DNA of 64,000 nucleotides, taken from an uncultured Clostridia bacterium. Lineage in GTDB: Bacteria; Bacillota; Clostridia; Oscillospirales; Acutalibacteraceae. Below the pieces are notes generated by a model. That model was not told where the DNA came from, ran no database searches, and saw nothing but the letters and a program-made list of their open reading frames with translations. Location of the stretch: contig CALWUI010000020.1 of NCBI GenBank assembly GCA_944384705.1, positions 90,475 to 154,474 on the forward strand. Direction: 5' to 3'. The number at the start of each line of letters is the position of its first letter. Position 1 is the first letter of the stretch. Made by a program: the position numbers and the translations under genes. This document shows positions 9,200 through 17,725 of the stretch, piece by piece.

Positions 9200-10336
9200 A
9201 TGTTAATTGACGGACGGAAAACAAAAAGATTTTTTATTTATTTTTTATCAAGTACTTCAGCTTTATTATGTTGCTATTGCCTAATTTTACGCACTTTTGA
9301 AATATCAAAAAAAAATGTGGGAATGTTTGAGATTTTTTCAATGAGTTTTATAATGCCCGACGGGGATATTAGAGATAATGAAGAAAAAATCGATGTTAGA
9401 GAATTTAACATAAAAGAAGTTATAAATTTAGATATACGTAAGCCAGAACTTTTAACTTCTTCTGATATAAGTAATAGTAACATCGAAAAAGTTGTTTCTA
9501 TAGAAGATTATCCAGATATAAAAGATTTTGAAATACCTCATGTAGATGGAGAAAATACCTTTAAAATTATAGAGAGTCACTTTGGAGATAGTGGTATTAA
9601 ATATGAGAATTTTTATGTTAATAACAAATCTGGAATAGACTTAAATATTGCAGAAGAACTCGCTAAAAAGCCAGACATAAATATAAAAAAAGATGGGACT
9701 CCACAAGTTTTAATTTATCATACACACACGTGTGAATCTTTTATGGACAAAGACCAGGGATTCTACTACGAAAGTTTCTATCCTAGAACAGAAGACAATA
9801 GATATAACGTGGTTAGAGTTGGAGACGCGATTTGTGAAAGCTTAAAAAAAGCAGGCATTGCGGCGATTCATGATACTACGTGCCACGATTCGCCAAGCTT
9901 TAGCGGATCCTATAAACGAAGCGCAGAAACTATAGACAGAAATTTAGCAAAATATCCGTCAATTCAGGTTACGATCGATATACACAGAGATACCATTGGC
10001 AACAATGAGCGCGGCAAAATAAAGCCTACGTTTAAAGTTGGCAACAGAAAAGCAGCTCAGATTATGATTATGTCGGGATGTGATTTAGACGGCAGTATGG
10101 AGTTTCCGGATTGGGAGTATAATTTGAGGTTTGCGCTAAGGCTTCAAAAAAGTGCCGAAACACTGTATCCGGGAATGACTCGTTCACTATTTTTTGGCCC
10201 CGTAAAATATAATATGAATAAAACACATGCCTCTTTGTTAATAGAAGTGGGAACAGAAGTAAACACCTTAAATGAAGCGGTGTATACCGGAACATTGATT
10301 GGTAATGTTCTTGAAAATGTGTTTAGAGGAATTTGA
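9200..10336 (+). CDS. spoIIP: SpoIIP, engulfment amidase/endopeptidase
   Basis: SpoIIP cleaves septal peptidoglycan with SpoIID and SpoIIM during engulfment. An N-terminal membrane anchor (about residues 10-35) is followed by a spacer and the amidase domain. The domain carries LIYHTHTCESF (zinc histidine), a DIHRD motif and LIEVGTEVNTLNEA. I place the start at ATG 9200 because GGAGG sits 7 nt upstream; an in-frame TTG at 9176 has no good ribosome-binding site. The protein is then 378 aa. The partner gene spoIID lies 9 kb downstream on the other strand. Confidence 0.9.
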   Translation: MLIDGRKTKRFFIYFLSSTSALLCCYCLILRTFEISKKNVGMFEIFSMSFIMPDGDIRDNEEKIDVREFNIKEVINLDIRKPELLTSSDISNSNIEKVVSIEDYPDIKDFEIPHVDGENTFKIIESHFGDSGIKYENFYVNNKSGIDLNIAEELAKKPDINIKKDGTPQVLIYHTHTCESFMDKDQGFYYESFYPRTEDNRYNVVRVGDAICESLKKAGIAAIHDTTCHDSPSFSGSYKRSAETIDRNLAKYPSIQVTIDIHRDTIGNNERGKIKPTFKVGNRKAAQIMIMSGCDLDGSMEFPDWEYNLRFALRLQKSAETLYPGMTRSLFFGPVKYNMNKTHASLLIEVGTEVNTLNEAVYTGTLIGNVLENVFRGI

Positions 10337-10348
10337 AATTTATTAGGA

Positions 10349-10660
10349 ATGATAAACTTGCAGAGAAAAATTCTATCAATAAAAATAATTGTAAGTAGTA
10401 TGATTTCTACATTACTTCTTTTAAGCTTAATTATAGGTTTTATTATTGTAGAAAAAAATACCAGAAAAATCGGTTTTGCAGATGATGCCCCCTGGATTAT
10501 CTATAAAAATAATTGCCAGAGTGGACATTATGTAAAACTTAAGTTTATGGATGCCTTTTATACAATAGACTTCTCTTACTTATATGATGTTACAGATGTA
10601 ATATCTCAAACAACTGCGAAATATATAAGCGAACTAAAAAATATAGTAGAAAGACGCTGA
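10349..10660 (+). CDS. Hypothetical single-pass membrane protein
   Basis: I do not recognise this 103-aa protein. It has one strong N-terminal membrane segment (about residues 10-34) and a soluble, probably extracytoplasmic tail of about 65 residues with two conserved-looking patches (PWIIYK, YTIDFSYLYD). It begins 13 nt after the spoIIP stop, preceded by TTAGGAATG, so it is probably cotranscribed with spoIIP. That would suggest a sporulation-time role; this is inference from position only. Confidence 0.6.
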   Translation: MINLQRKILSIKIIVSSMISTLLLLSLIIGFIIVEKNTRKIGFADDAPWIIYKNNCQSGHYVKLKFMDAFYTIDFSYLYDVTDVISQTTAKYISELKNIVERR

Positions 10661-10675
10661 AAAATAAAATTTGGT

Positions 10676-10703
10676 TTGCTTAAAAGTATAAATATGTTAT
10701 AAT
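10676..10703 (+). promoter_or_regulatory. Promoter of the 10792 gene
   Basis: TTGCTT, a 16-nt spacer and a perfect TATAAT stand 88 nt before the ATG, leaving a leader of about 80 nt that contains a strong Shine-Dalgarno and a hairpin. Confidence 0.6.
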
Positions 10704-10740
10704 GTGTGTACATGTTTAAGCTTTTTAAAAGTATGCTAAA

Positions 10741-10791
10741 AAGGAGGTTGGACCATATTTTGCTTATGTTAGCTAATATGAGTGATTAAAA
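10741..10791 (+). promoter_or_regulatory. Remote Shine-Dalgarno with intervening hairpin
   Basis: AAGGAGG (10741-10747) is 44 nt from the ATG at 10792, too far for normal initiation. CATATT (10754-10759) pairs with AATATG (10775-10780), which would shorten the distance to about 17 nt. Alternatively the site serves a 9-codon reading frame (TTG at 10760, stop at 10787-10789) ending 2 nt before the ATG. Confidence 0.4.
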
Positions 10792-11688
10792 ATGAAAAGA
10801 AGTTTTAGTAATTTTTTTAAGTTTAGTTATTTTATTTTCTTTAATTTTTTCTTCTTATTTTGGTTTTCTTTTCCTTTTAACATTTGTTTGGCGGAAGAAA
10901 ATATTACTGAAAATAACAATCCTTTGCATGGCCAATCTGCAACAATTTCTTCTTCTCCAAATCGCACTACAGCTGCAAACACTCAAAGTGCTTCTCAGAA
11001 TTCAAATAGTTCTTCTTCTAACAATTCTAAACCTAAAGATAAGACCGATTCATCAACAAAATTTTCAAGCAACTCAAAAGTTGCGGTTTCTTCACCTCCT
11101 TCAACTGCTCAGTCGAACACAAATTCATCTATTAATAATTCTAATGCTAAAAGTTCTACAGGTTCTCAAAAGCCTTCTTATAGTAAGCAAGTTAGTCCAA
11201 ATAACGCTGCAAAAACTAAAGCTCCCACTGATACGTCACATGCATCACAAAATAACTTAGAAGAGAATGCTCAGCGTACGAGTCAAAAAAAAGAACCTGT
11301 TGAGCAGCAACCGGCACAAAACCATGATGAGGTTGAAGCATCTAGGAATGTTGCCTCAAATGAGACAACTACTGAAGAAAAACAAGAAAATAAAAATTCT
11401 GCAGAAAAGGCGCAGAAACCTGAAGATTTACCATCGACTGAAGATTCTGAAATGACCTTTCCTGAAGTTGTTTCGGCAGAAAATGCCGAAAAAAATGAAC
11501 CCAATAATTTATTTGCGGGAATTATCGCCTGGGTATGTATTTTGATTGGTGTTGCTATTGTGATTTTTGTAATGATCAAAGGAAGAAGTAATGAAGATGT
11601 GCCTATTCAAACCATAACCGGCATGAAAAAACGCAGACGAAAAGGAAAGCATCTGCTTCCAAATGATTATTATAGAGATAAATTTTGA
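10792..11688 (+). CDS. Ser/Asn/Gln-rich membrane-anchored surface protein
   Basis: This is an unrecognised 298-aa protein. An aromatic signal peptide (about 1-33, very Phe-rich) precedes roughly 200 residues of low-complexity Ser/Asn/Thr/Gln/Lys sequence. A C-terminal membrane helix (about 243-264) and a strongly basic tail (KKRRRKGK) follow, so the long middle part should lie outside the membrane with the tail inside. The composition suggests a flexible wall-spanning or spacer region. There is no sortase motif. It has its own promoter and a terminator 14 nt after the stop. Confidence 0.6.
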   Translation: MKRSFSNFFKFSYFIFFNFFFLFWFSFPFNICLAEENITENNNPLHGQSATISSSPNRTTAANTQSASQNSNSSSSNNSKPKDKTDSSTKFSSNSKVAVSSPPSTAQSNTNSSINNSNAKSSTGSQKPSYSKQVSPNNAAKTKAPTDTSHASQNNLEENAQRTSQKKEPVEQQPAQNHDEVEASRNVASNETTTEEKQENKNSAEKAQKPEDLPSTEDSEMTFPEVVSAENAEKNEPNNLFAGIIAWVCILIGVAIVIFVMIKGRSNEDVPIQTITGMKKRRRKGKHLLPNDYYRDKF

Positions 11689-11702
11689 TTCTTTCATGTT
11701 AA

Positions 11703-11734
11703 CGCCCCGCACTATACCGCGCGGGGCGCTTTTT
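11703..11734 (+). terminator. Terminator T1 with conserved 18-nt core
   Basis: The stem CGCCCCGC/GCGGGGCG has the 10-nt loop ACTATACCGC, then CTTTTTC. The central 18 nt are identical to those in the hairpins at 18431 and 40223. Confidence 0.85.
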
Positions 11735-11774
11735 CTGCTTAAAAATTTTATAGCTATTAATTTTAGAATATATG

Positions 11775-11783
11775 TGGTATAAT
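11775..11783 (+). promoter_or_regulatory. Extended -10 promoter of trmB
   Basis: TGGTATAAT is an extended -10 element (TGn plus a perfect TATAAT). The -35 region (TATTAA at 17-nt spacing) is poor, as expected for extended -10 promoters. Confidence 0.5.
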
Positions 11784-11799
11784 AAAATCTAACTATAAA

Positions 11800-11851
11800 A
11801 AGGAGGATACAGAGGTTGTTACATAAAAGATAAGTAACGACTTTTTAAATA
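11800..11851 (+). promoter_or_regulatory. Remote Shine-Dalgarno with hairpin before trmB
   Basis: AAGGAGG (11800-11806) is 45 nt from the trmB ATG. TTGTTAC (11816-11822) can pair with GTAACGA (11834-11840, one wobble), bringing a second purine patch (GAGG, 11812-11815) to about 11 nt from the ATG. A five-codon frame starting TTG 11816 is an alternative user of the strong site. Confidence 0.4.
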
Positions 11852-12508
11852 ATGAGAATAAGACGAAAGCCTTGGGCGCGTCCAGAGTTAGCAGTATGTG
11901 ATTTTTTTATTGACTTTCCAAATGCATACAAAGGAAAATGGCATTCTATTTTTGCTAAACAGCAGCCAATTTATTTGGAGTTAGGCTGTGGAAAAGGTTT
12001 GTTTATTTCGACTTTGGCAAGCCGCAATTTGGACAAGAATTTTATTGCGGTAGATGTAAAAAGTGAAATGTTGGCTTTGGCTAAACGAAACATCGAAAAA
12101 CAGTATAATCAACTAAATCAGCCGGTTGCCAATGTTCTTTTAACAGCTAAAAATATTGAGCAAATAGATAATATGTTAGGGCGTGAAGACTTAGTTAGTA
12201 GGATATATATAAACTTTTGCAATCCTTGGCCAAAAGCAAGACATAAAAAACGTCGGCTAACTCATCCAAAACAGCTTGAAAAATATAAGATTTTTTTGGC
12301 TCAAGGTGCAGACATATTTTTTAAGACTGATGATGAAAATTTGTTCGACGAAAGTATAGAATATTTTAACACTATGGGATTTGATGTAGTCTATATAACT
12401 AGAGATTTATTGAGCTCAGATTTTACAGAAAATATCGCTACTGAGCACGAAAGGATGTTTAGTGAGCAGGGCAAAAAAATAAAGTTTTTGATAGCAAGGC
12501 TAAAATAA
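11852..12508 (+). CDS. trmB: tRNA (guanine-N7)-methyltransferase
   Basis: TrmB makes m7G46 in the tRNA variable loop using S-adenosylmethionine. At 218 aa the length is normal. The N-terminus MRIRRKPWA is typical. LELGCGKGLF forms the SAM-binding loop, and FCNPWPKARHKKRRLTHP is the family signature around the catalytic region. The start is fixed by the N-terminal similarity rather than by the ribosome-binding site, which is displaced upstream. The lipoprotein gene at 12535 follows 26 nt later. Confidence 0.94.
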   Translation: MRIRRKPWARPELAVCDFFIDFPNAYKGKWHSIFAKQQPIYLELGCGKGLFISTLASRNLDKNFIAVDVKSEMLALAKRNIEKQYNQLNQPVANVLLTAKNIEQIDNMLGREDLVSRIYINFCNPWPKARHKKRRLTHPKQLEKYKIFLAQGADIFFKTDDENLFDESIEYFNTMGFDVVYITRDLLSSDFTENIATEHERMFSEQGKKIKFLIARLK

Positions 12509-12534
12509 ATTAAAGCCAAAAAGGAGCGAATAAA

Positions 12535-13896
12535 ATGAAGAAAAGTTTATTTATATTATTTTTTATTATGCTTTTTATTTCTGGCTGCTCTTTTAGCAAT
12601 TTTGAAACAAGCAATTTAATGCATCCGCCTAAAGCTACCGGAGAAATGGCACAGATTCAATCTATTATAGAAAAAACTGTTGGTGCAGATATATTTTTTA
12701 AATATCCACAAAATGGTGATTTTAAGTCGGCTATTATTATGCATGATATTGACGGAGATTCTCAGGATGAAGCAGTTGCGGTTTATCAGTTAGATGTTCA
12801 GGATACACAGTGCTATATAATGATTATAGACAAAATAGATGATGATTGGCAGGTCGCTAAAACTATAACGGTTCAGAATATGGATTTGTATAAAATCTGT
12901 TTTGGAGATTTTAACGGCAACGGCAAGGATGATATTATCTTAGCATGGATAAGCTATTCTAACCATAGTAAAGAATTAACAGGAGTTTTTTTTGACGACG
13001 GGGACTATAAATTATTTACTTTAGATGGAACGTGTTCTGATATTTTTGTAGAAGATTTTGATAATGATGAACGAGCCGAAATTTTAACATTGTCTTTAAG
13101 TAAATTAGAAGGGCTCCGATATGATGACGGGTTAAACCGACCTGCTAGAGCTAAACTCATAAAGTTCAACGATGAAAATAAAATTTTTGAAGTTATTGGA
13201 GAAGCGCCAATGGATGCTACCGCTGTTAAGTATAACTATTTTAAGTTTGGCAGAATAGATGATCGGCAAACCGGTGCAATAATTGATGCTAGTACTGATA
13301 AAGAAAAAACTATATCAGAAATTGTGTATTGGGATAAGACTGAGAAAATTTTGAAAACTCCGCTTTATAATGCACAAACTTTTAGCTCATCGGACTTTTT
13401 AAGAGATAGTACAATACAAGCTGCCGACATAAATGGTGACGGGGTTATTGAGTTACCTAAGATCGACCAAGTTTATGGATCAAATGAAAAAAGTATTTTT
13501 ATTTCGTCTTGGTTTAAATTTAACACCAGGAATAACATCAGTGAATATGTGGATAGCTGTATTATCAATATTAATGACGATTATACTTTTTATATCCCTA
13601 AAAAATGGAAAACTGAAACTTTAGGCGCTTATAAAATAAAAATAGTTTATGATTATGATTTGAAAACCTTGAGAATTTTTGAAAATATAGAAAGTGCTGA
13701 GCAGGCTGCAAATAATAGAGAGTTTTTAGATATAGCTATAATATCTGCAAAAGAATATGAAGAATTGAGCAACAAAGATAATTATCAAGTTTTGCATCAA
13801 GAAAATAATAAAATATATGCGGCAGTCTGTTTAGTGGAAAACTCAGAACTTGCAATTTCGAAAGAAGAAATAAAAGAGAATTTTAAGGTTTCTTAA
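12535..13896 (+). CDS. Lipoprotein with VCBS/FG-GAP-like repeats
   Basis: The N-terminus is a lipoprotein signal peptide ending in a lipobox (FISGC, Cys at about residue 18), so the 453-aa protein should be tethered outside the membrane. The first two thirds contain Asp-rich repeats (DIDGDSQDEA, DFNGNGKDDI, DFDNDERAEI, DINGDGVIEL) like the calcium loops of VCBS/FG-GAP beta-propeller proteins. The C-terminal third is unrecognised. It is followed 54 nt later by a response regulator/kinase pair, so a sensory link is possible but unproven. Confidence 0.7.
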   Translation: MKKSLFILFFIMLFISGCSFSNFETSNLMHPPKATGEMAQIQSIIEKTVGADIFFKYPQNGDFKSAIIMHDIDGDSQDEAVAVYQLDVQDTQCYIMIIDKIDDDWQVAKTITVQNMDLYKICFGDFNGNGKDDIILAWISYSNHSKELTGVFFDDGDYKLFTLDGTCSDIFVEDFDNDERAEILTLSLSKLEGLRYDDGLNRPARAKLIKFNDENKIFEVIGEAPMDATAVKYNYFKFGRIDDRQTGAIIDASTDKEKTISEIVYWDKTEKILKTPLYNAQTFSSSDFLRDSTIQAADINGDGVIELPKIDQVYGSNEKSIFISSWFKFNTRNNISEYVDSCIININDDYTFYIPKKWKTETLGAYKIKIVYDYDLKTLRIFENIESAEQAANNREFLDIAIISAKEYEELSNKDNYQVLHQENNKIYAAVCLVENSELAISKEEIKENFKVS

Positions 13897-13906
13897 AATA
13901 TTTTAT

Positions 13907-13950
13907 AAGGAGGTAGAGGCACGGCAAAATTAAGTGCCGAATAAGATTCT
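13907..13950 (+). promoter_or_regulatory. Remote Shine-Dalgarno with GGCAC/GTGCC hairpin
   Basis: AAGGAGG (13907-13913) is 37 nt from the ATG at 13951. GGCAC (13918-13922) pairs with GTGCC (13934-13938) between them. A short GTG frame (13934) also runs into the ATG with an ATGA overlap. Confidence 0.4.
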
Positions 13951-14649
13951 ATGAAAAAAGTTTTAGTTGTAGAAGATGAAGCCGCAATCCGAGAATTTGT
14001 GGTTATTAACTTGCAAAGAGCAGGATATGATGTAACTGAGGCGGATAGCGGAGAGACAGCATTACAGATTTATTCAAATGACCCAAGTTTTGACGTGGCT
14101 GTTTTGGATATAATGATGCCAGGCATCGATGGTATAACCGTGTGCAAGGAGCTTAGAAAACAGAGTAGCGAGATAGGAATAATAATGCTAACAGCCAAAA
14201 CTCAAGAGATGGATAAAATTACTGGACTTATGGGTGGTGCTGATGATTATGTAACAAAACCATTTAGTCCGTCAGAATTAGTAGCTAGAGTAGATGCTGT
14301 TTATAGGCGAGTTGCATTGGCTCAAATGCGTTCTGAAAATAAGTTTAAAGAAGAATTACGTTCTGGAGACTTTATTTTGAATATGAGAAATAGAACCCTT
14401 TTAAAGCGTGGAGAATTAATTGAACTAACACAAGTCGAATTTCAAATCATGGAATATTTTTTTTCTAATCCAAGTACGGCACTTAGTCGGACTGATATAT
14501 TAAACCATGTGTGGGGCAATGATTACGTTGGCGAAGAAAAAATTGTCGATGTTAATATTAGAAGATTAAGAATGAAGGTTGAGGATGAGCCGTCGATTCC
14601 AAAACATATTTTGACAGTATGGGGCCTTGGATATAAATGGGAGGCATAG
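13951..14649 (+). CDS. OmpR/PhoB-family response regulator
   Basis: This is a DNA-binding output protein of a two-component system. It has a receiver domain with the acidic pair VEDE (9-10), phospho-acceptor D53 in AVLDIMMPG, a conserved Thr/Lys (LTAKT, VTKPFSP), and a C-terminal winged helix ending in HILTVWGLGYKWEA. The 232-aa length is normal. It is followed 33 nt later by its histidine kinase. PhoP- or WalR-like behaviour cannot be told apart from sequence alone. Confidence 0.9.
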   Translation: MKKVLVVEDEAAIREFVVINLQRAGYDVTEADSGETALQIYSNDPSFDVAVLDIMMPGIDGITVCKELRKQSSEIGIIMLTAKTQEMDKITGLMGGADDYVTKPFSPSELVARVDAVYRRVALAQMRSENKFKEELRSGDFILNMRNRTLLKRGELIELTQVEFQIMEYFFSNPSTALSRTDILNHVWGNDYVGEEKIVDVNIRRLRMKVEDEPSIPKHILTVWGLGYKWEA

Positions 14650-14682
14650 AACTTAAAGAATCTTTTTTAAAGAGGCGTTTTT

Positions 14683-16104
14683 ATGATTGTTAAGGGAATA
14701 ACTAAACGTTGGCTTCTTAATAGCCTCGGGATGATTATGGTTACTTTGATTGCAATTGAGGTCGGGTTAGCGGTTTTTATTCATGAATTTTTTTATAATG
14801 GAGTGCAGCAGACTATTAATAATAAATCGGCCGGACTTGTTAATGTATTTCCTGGATATAAAGAAGATTCGGAAAAAGATTTTATTTTTAAGGCTAAAAT
14901 TTATGTTTCGGATTTTGAAGACAAGAATTTGATGGAAGTAGTTGCGTTTAATAGCAATGATGAGCCGATACTTACATCTACAGGTTTTTTGTCTGAAGGC
15001 AATTTAAAAACTACAGATTATATAACTGCAAAAGAATCAATTGGCAATGTTGGAACATTTATTGGCAAGAATTCTTCAGGCGAAAATGTAATGGCACAAA
15101 CAAGAGCCATATATACAAATGCCGGAGAGTATGTTGGCGCCATTAGGTATATTGTTTCATTAAGATCAGTTGACAATACAGTATTTTGGCTAATAATTGG
15201 CTGCATAACTATCGGACTTGCTATTTTGTTTTTTGTTATTATGTCTAGCTCATATTTTATAAATTCAATAGTTAATCCGATTAGAGAAATAGGTAAGACT
15301 GCAAGAAAAATTGCGCTGGGAGATTTTAACGCAAGAATCGATAAGTCGTATGATGATGAAGTGGGAGAACTCTGCGATACTGTCAATTATATGGCACGCA
15401 AATTAGGAGAATCTGAAAAAGTTAAAAATGAGTTTATTTCGTCTATTTCGCATGAATTGCGAACACCGCTAACTGCTATAAAAGGATGGGCAGAAACTAT
15501 TGATTTGGGCGATGAAAAAGATTTTGAGATGAATCGGAGAGGCCTAAAGGTTATAATTCATGAGTCAGAACGCCTTTGTGGATTGGTAGAAGAACTATTG
15601 GATTTTTCTAGATTGCAGTGTGGAAAAATGGTGCTTACGTTAGAGCGAATAGATATTTTAGCAGAACTTAGTGAGGCAGTGTATATGTTTAAAGATAGAG
15701 CTGCATCGGAGCAAAAAGAACTTGTTTATTCGGAGCCACCAATGTTGTCTCCAGTTTTGGGAGATAAAAACAGACTAAGACAGGTTTTTATTAATATTAT
15801 AGATAATGCACTAAAATATACCGCAAAGGGCGGAACAATTACTATAAAAGTGAAAGAAGCTGCGGGGTACATTTACATAACAGTTAGCGATACAGGATGC
15901 GGAATTCCCGCTGAGCATTTGCCATATATTAAAGACAAATTTTATAAAGCGAATACAACGCAAAAGGGCTCCGGAATAGGGTTGGCAGTGGTGGATGAAC
16001 TGGTAAAAATGCATTCGGGCACATTAGACATCACAAGCGAGGAAAACGTTGGAACGGTTGTTACAATTTCTATCCCGATAGCAAAACCACAATCAGAGAG
16101 TTAA
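14683..16104 (+). CDS. Membrane sensor histidine kinase
   Basis: This is the partner of the preceding regulator. Two membrane helices (about 12-35 and 165-190) flank an extracytoplasmic sensor of about 130 residues. A HAMP segment, a HisKA box with phospho-acceptor His near residue 257 (SHELRTPLTAIKG) and a HATPase domain (N-box NIIDNALKYT, DTGCGIP, GSGIGLAVV) follow. All catalytic boxes are present in the 473-aa protein. The N-terminus has normal GAGG spacing. The signal sensed is unknown. Confidence 0.92.
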   Translation: MIVKGITKRWLLNSLGMIMVTLIAIEVGLAVFIHEFFYNGVQQTINNKSAGLVNVFPGYKEDSEKDFIFKAKIYVSDFEDKNLMEVVAFNSNDEPILTSTGFLSEGNLKTTDYITAKESIGNVGTFIGKNSSGENVMAQTRAIYTNAGEYVGAIRYIVSLRSVDNTVFWLIIGCITIGLAILFFVIMSSSYFINSIVNPIREIGKTARKIALGDFNARIDKSYDDEVGELCDTVNYMARKLGESEKVKNEFISSISHELRTPLTAIKGWAETIDLGDEKDFEMNRRGLKVIIHESERLCGLVEELLDFSRLQCGKMVLTLERIDILAELSEAVYMFKDRAASEQKELVYSEPPMLSPVLGDKNRLRQVFINIIDNALKYTAKGGTITIKVKEAAGYIYITVSDTGCGIPAEHLPYIKDKFYKANTTQKGSGIGLAVVDELVKMHSGTLDITSEENVGTVVTISIPIAKPQSES

Positions 16105-16128
16105 TTCATTAAGAGAGTGTATAATATT

Positions 16129-16998
16129 ATGACGTTAAGTGAAGTTTATCGGCACGGCAAAGATATATTAACCGAGGCTGGCATCGAATCGCCGGCCTTT
16201 GATGTTATGTGTATTTTTGAATTTTGTTTTAATTTGAACCGTCAGCAGATAGTACAGTTTAGAAACATTCATGCAGATGAAGTTAAAACAGCAAAATTTT
16301 TAGATTTAGTTTGGCAGCGAGCCAATGGCCGGCCTTTGCAGTATATTTTAGGATATTGGTATTTTATGGAGTCAAGATTTAAACTTGGAGAAGGGACTCT
16401 AATTCCACGAGATGATACAGAAGTTTTGGTGCAAGAAGTTCTAGCTCTGATGAACAAATTAGACAGACCTAAAATTTTGGATTTATGTGCCGGACCAGGA
16501 ACAATTTCTATTAGCTTAGCTAAAAGATGTGCAAATGCTCAAATTATTGCAGTGGACAATTCTAAAATTGCGCTAAAGTTTTTAAAAGAAAATGTCGCAT
16601 TAAACAAGACTAAAAATGTTGCTCCGATGGAACTTGATATAATTTGTGATTTTAATAAATTTAATTTTAATGATTTTGATATAATTGTTTCTAACCCTCC
16701 GTATATTCCAACAAAAGATTTAAAATCGTTACAAAAAGAGGTTCAGCAAGAACCCAGAATAGCTCTGGATGGAGGAGATGATGGCTTAAGATTTTATCGT
16801 GCTATTGCAAAGAATTGGAGTAAATTTTTAAAAAATAATGGATATATTTGTTTAGAAATTGGTGTAAATCAGGGCGAAAAAGTTAAAGATATATTAAAAA
16901 GCTCTGCATTAGAATGTGTTATTGTTGCGAAGGATATAAATGGCATAAACAGGGCTATAATCGCAAAAAAAGTTGAGTCTGTTGATTTTGTGGAGTAA
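16129..16998 (+). CDS. prmC: PrmC, release-factor glutamine methyltransferase
   Basis: PrmC methylates the GGQ glutamine of release factors 1 and 2. The N-terminal helical domain is followed by the SAM-dependent fold: LDLCAGPGTISI replaces the usual DLGTGSG-type loop, and the catalytic SNPPY is present (VSNPPYIP). Start ATG 16129 is preferred over an in-frame GTG at 16117 because the purine-rich AAGAGAG lies upstream of it; the protein is then 289 aa. Its substrate gene prfA lies 7 kb away rather than adjacent, unlike many genomes. Confidence 0.9.
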   Translation: MTLSEVYRHGKDILTEAGIESPAFDVMCIFEFCFNLNRQQIVQFRNIHADEVKTAKFLDLVWQRANGRPLQYILGYWYFMESRFKLGEGTLIPRDDTEVLVQEVLALMNKLDRPKILDLCAGPGTISISLAKRCANAQIIAVDNSKIALKFLKENVALNKTKNVAPMELDIICDFNKFNFNDFDIIVSNPPYIPTKDLKSLQKEVQQEPRIALDGGDDGLRFYRAIAKNWSKFLKNNGYICLEIGVNQGEKVKDILKSSALECVIVAKDINGINRAIIAKKVESVDFVE

Positions 16999-17057
16999 AA
17001 TATTTATAATTAAAAAATAGATTTACAATAATTTTTAGGAGCAGGAAGTGCTTTTAG

Positions 17058-17681
17058 GTGAATATTCTCGTTATTGGATGCGGCAAGCTGGGCTCAAGGC
17101 TTGCAAATACTTTATGCTACCACGGGCATGATGTTTCTATTGTGGATAGAAATGAATCAGCATTTGAACAGCTTTCGGATGATTTTGATGGAATGACTGT
17201 TGTAGGCATGCCAATGGATATGAATGTTTTGCGAAATGCTGGAGTTGAAAGTTGTGACGCCGTAGCAGTTGTGACTTCGGATGACAACCTTAATATAACA
17301 GTATCTCAAATAGTTAAGGAGTTTTTTTACGTCGAAAATGTTGTTGCGCGAATTACCGACCCAGTTCGTGAAGATGTTTTTCATCAATTTGGCTTAAAAA
17401 CGGTTTGCCAGACTAATTTAGCTTGTGGAGCACTGTACTCTGCGCTAGTAGAGGAATTTGCCGAAAAGCAGCTCCATTTTGGAGACAATACCATAGGGAT
17501 AAAAGCGAAAGAAGTCGATCCGATTTTGGTTGGCCGAACTGTAGATTCTCTTCCGATGAGAACGGGTGAGGCCATTATGGGAGTGCTAAGAGAAAATGGC
17601 AAACTATATCTTTTTGATGGACGTCAAAAAATAGTTTTGAACCCTAAAGATAAAATTATATTAACTTATATAAGTGATTAA
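17058..17681 (+). CDS. TrkA-family potassium regulator (RCK), first copy
   Basis: This is a cytoplasmic regulatory subunit of Trk/Ktr potassium channels. The 207-aa protein has an RCK-N nucleotide-binding domain (VIGCGKLGSRLA, then VDRNESAF) and an RCK-C domain (about 130-207). The start is GTG, with AGGAAG 9 nt upstream. It is followed by a second RCK protein at 17726. No membrane TrkH/KtrB subunit is encoded in the window. Confidence 0.88.
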   Translation: MNILVIGCGKLGSRLANTLCYHGHDVSIVDRNESAFEQLSDDFDGMTVVGMPMDMNVLRNAGVESCDAVAVVTSDDNLNITVSQIVKEFFYVENVVARITDPVREDVFHQFGLKTVCQTNLACGALYSALVEEFAEKQLHFGDNTIGIKAKEVDPILVGRTVDSLPMRTGEAIMGVLRENGKLYLFDGRQKIVLNPKDKIILTYISD

Positions 17682-17684
17682 CAA

Positions 17685-17725
17685 GGGAGGAATTTAATAA
17701 TTGTTCTAAACAATTATTACTGATT
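17685..17725 (+). promoter_or_regulatory. Remote Shine-Dalgarno with perfect 11-bp hairpin
   Basis: GGGAGG (17685-17690) lies 35 nt before the ATG at 17726. A perfect 11-bp stem with loop CTA (17695-17719) fills the space, so folding reduces the effective distance to 10 nt, close to the optimum. This is the clearest of four such cases in the window. Confidence 0.55.

Noticed and set aside
10928..11260. 110-codon alternative frame within the Ser/Asn-rich gene
   Set aside because: Leu/Gln-rich low-complexity product of a frame-shifted repeat region; the other frame has the signal peptide and anchor.
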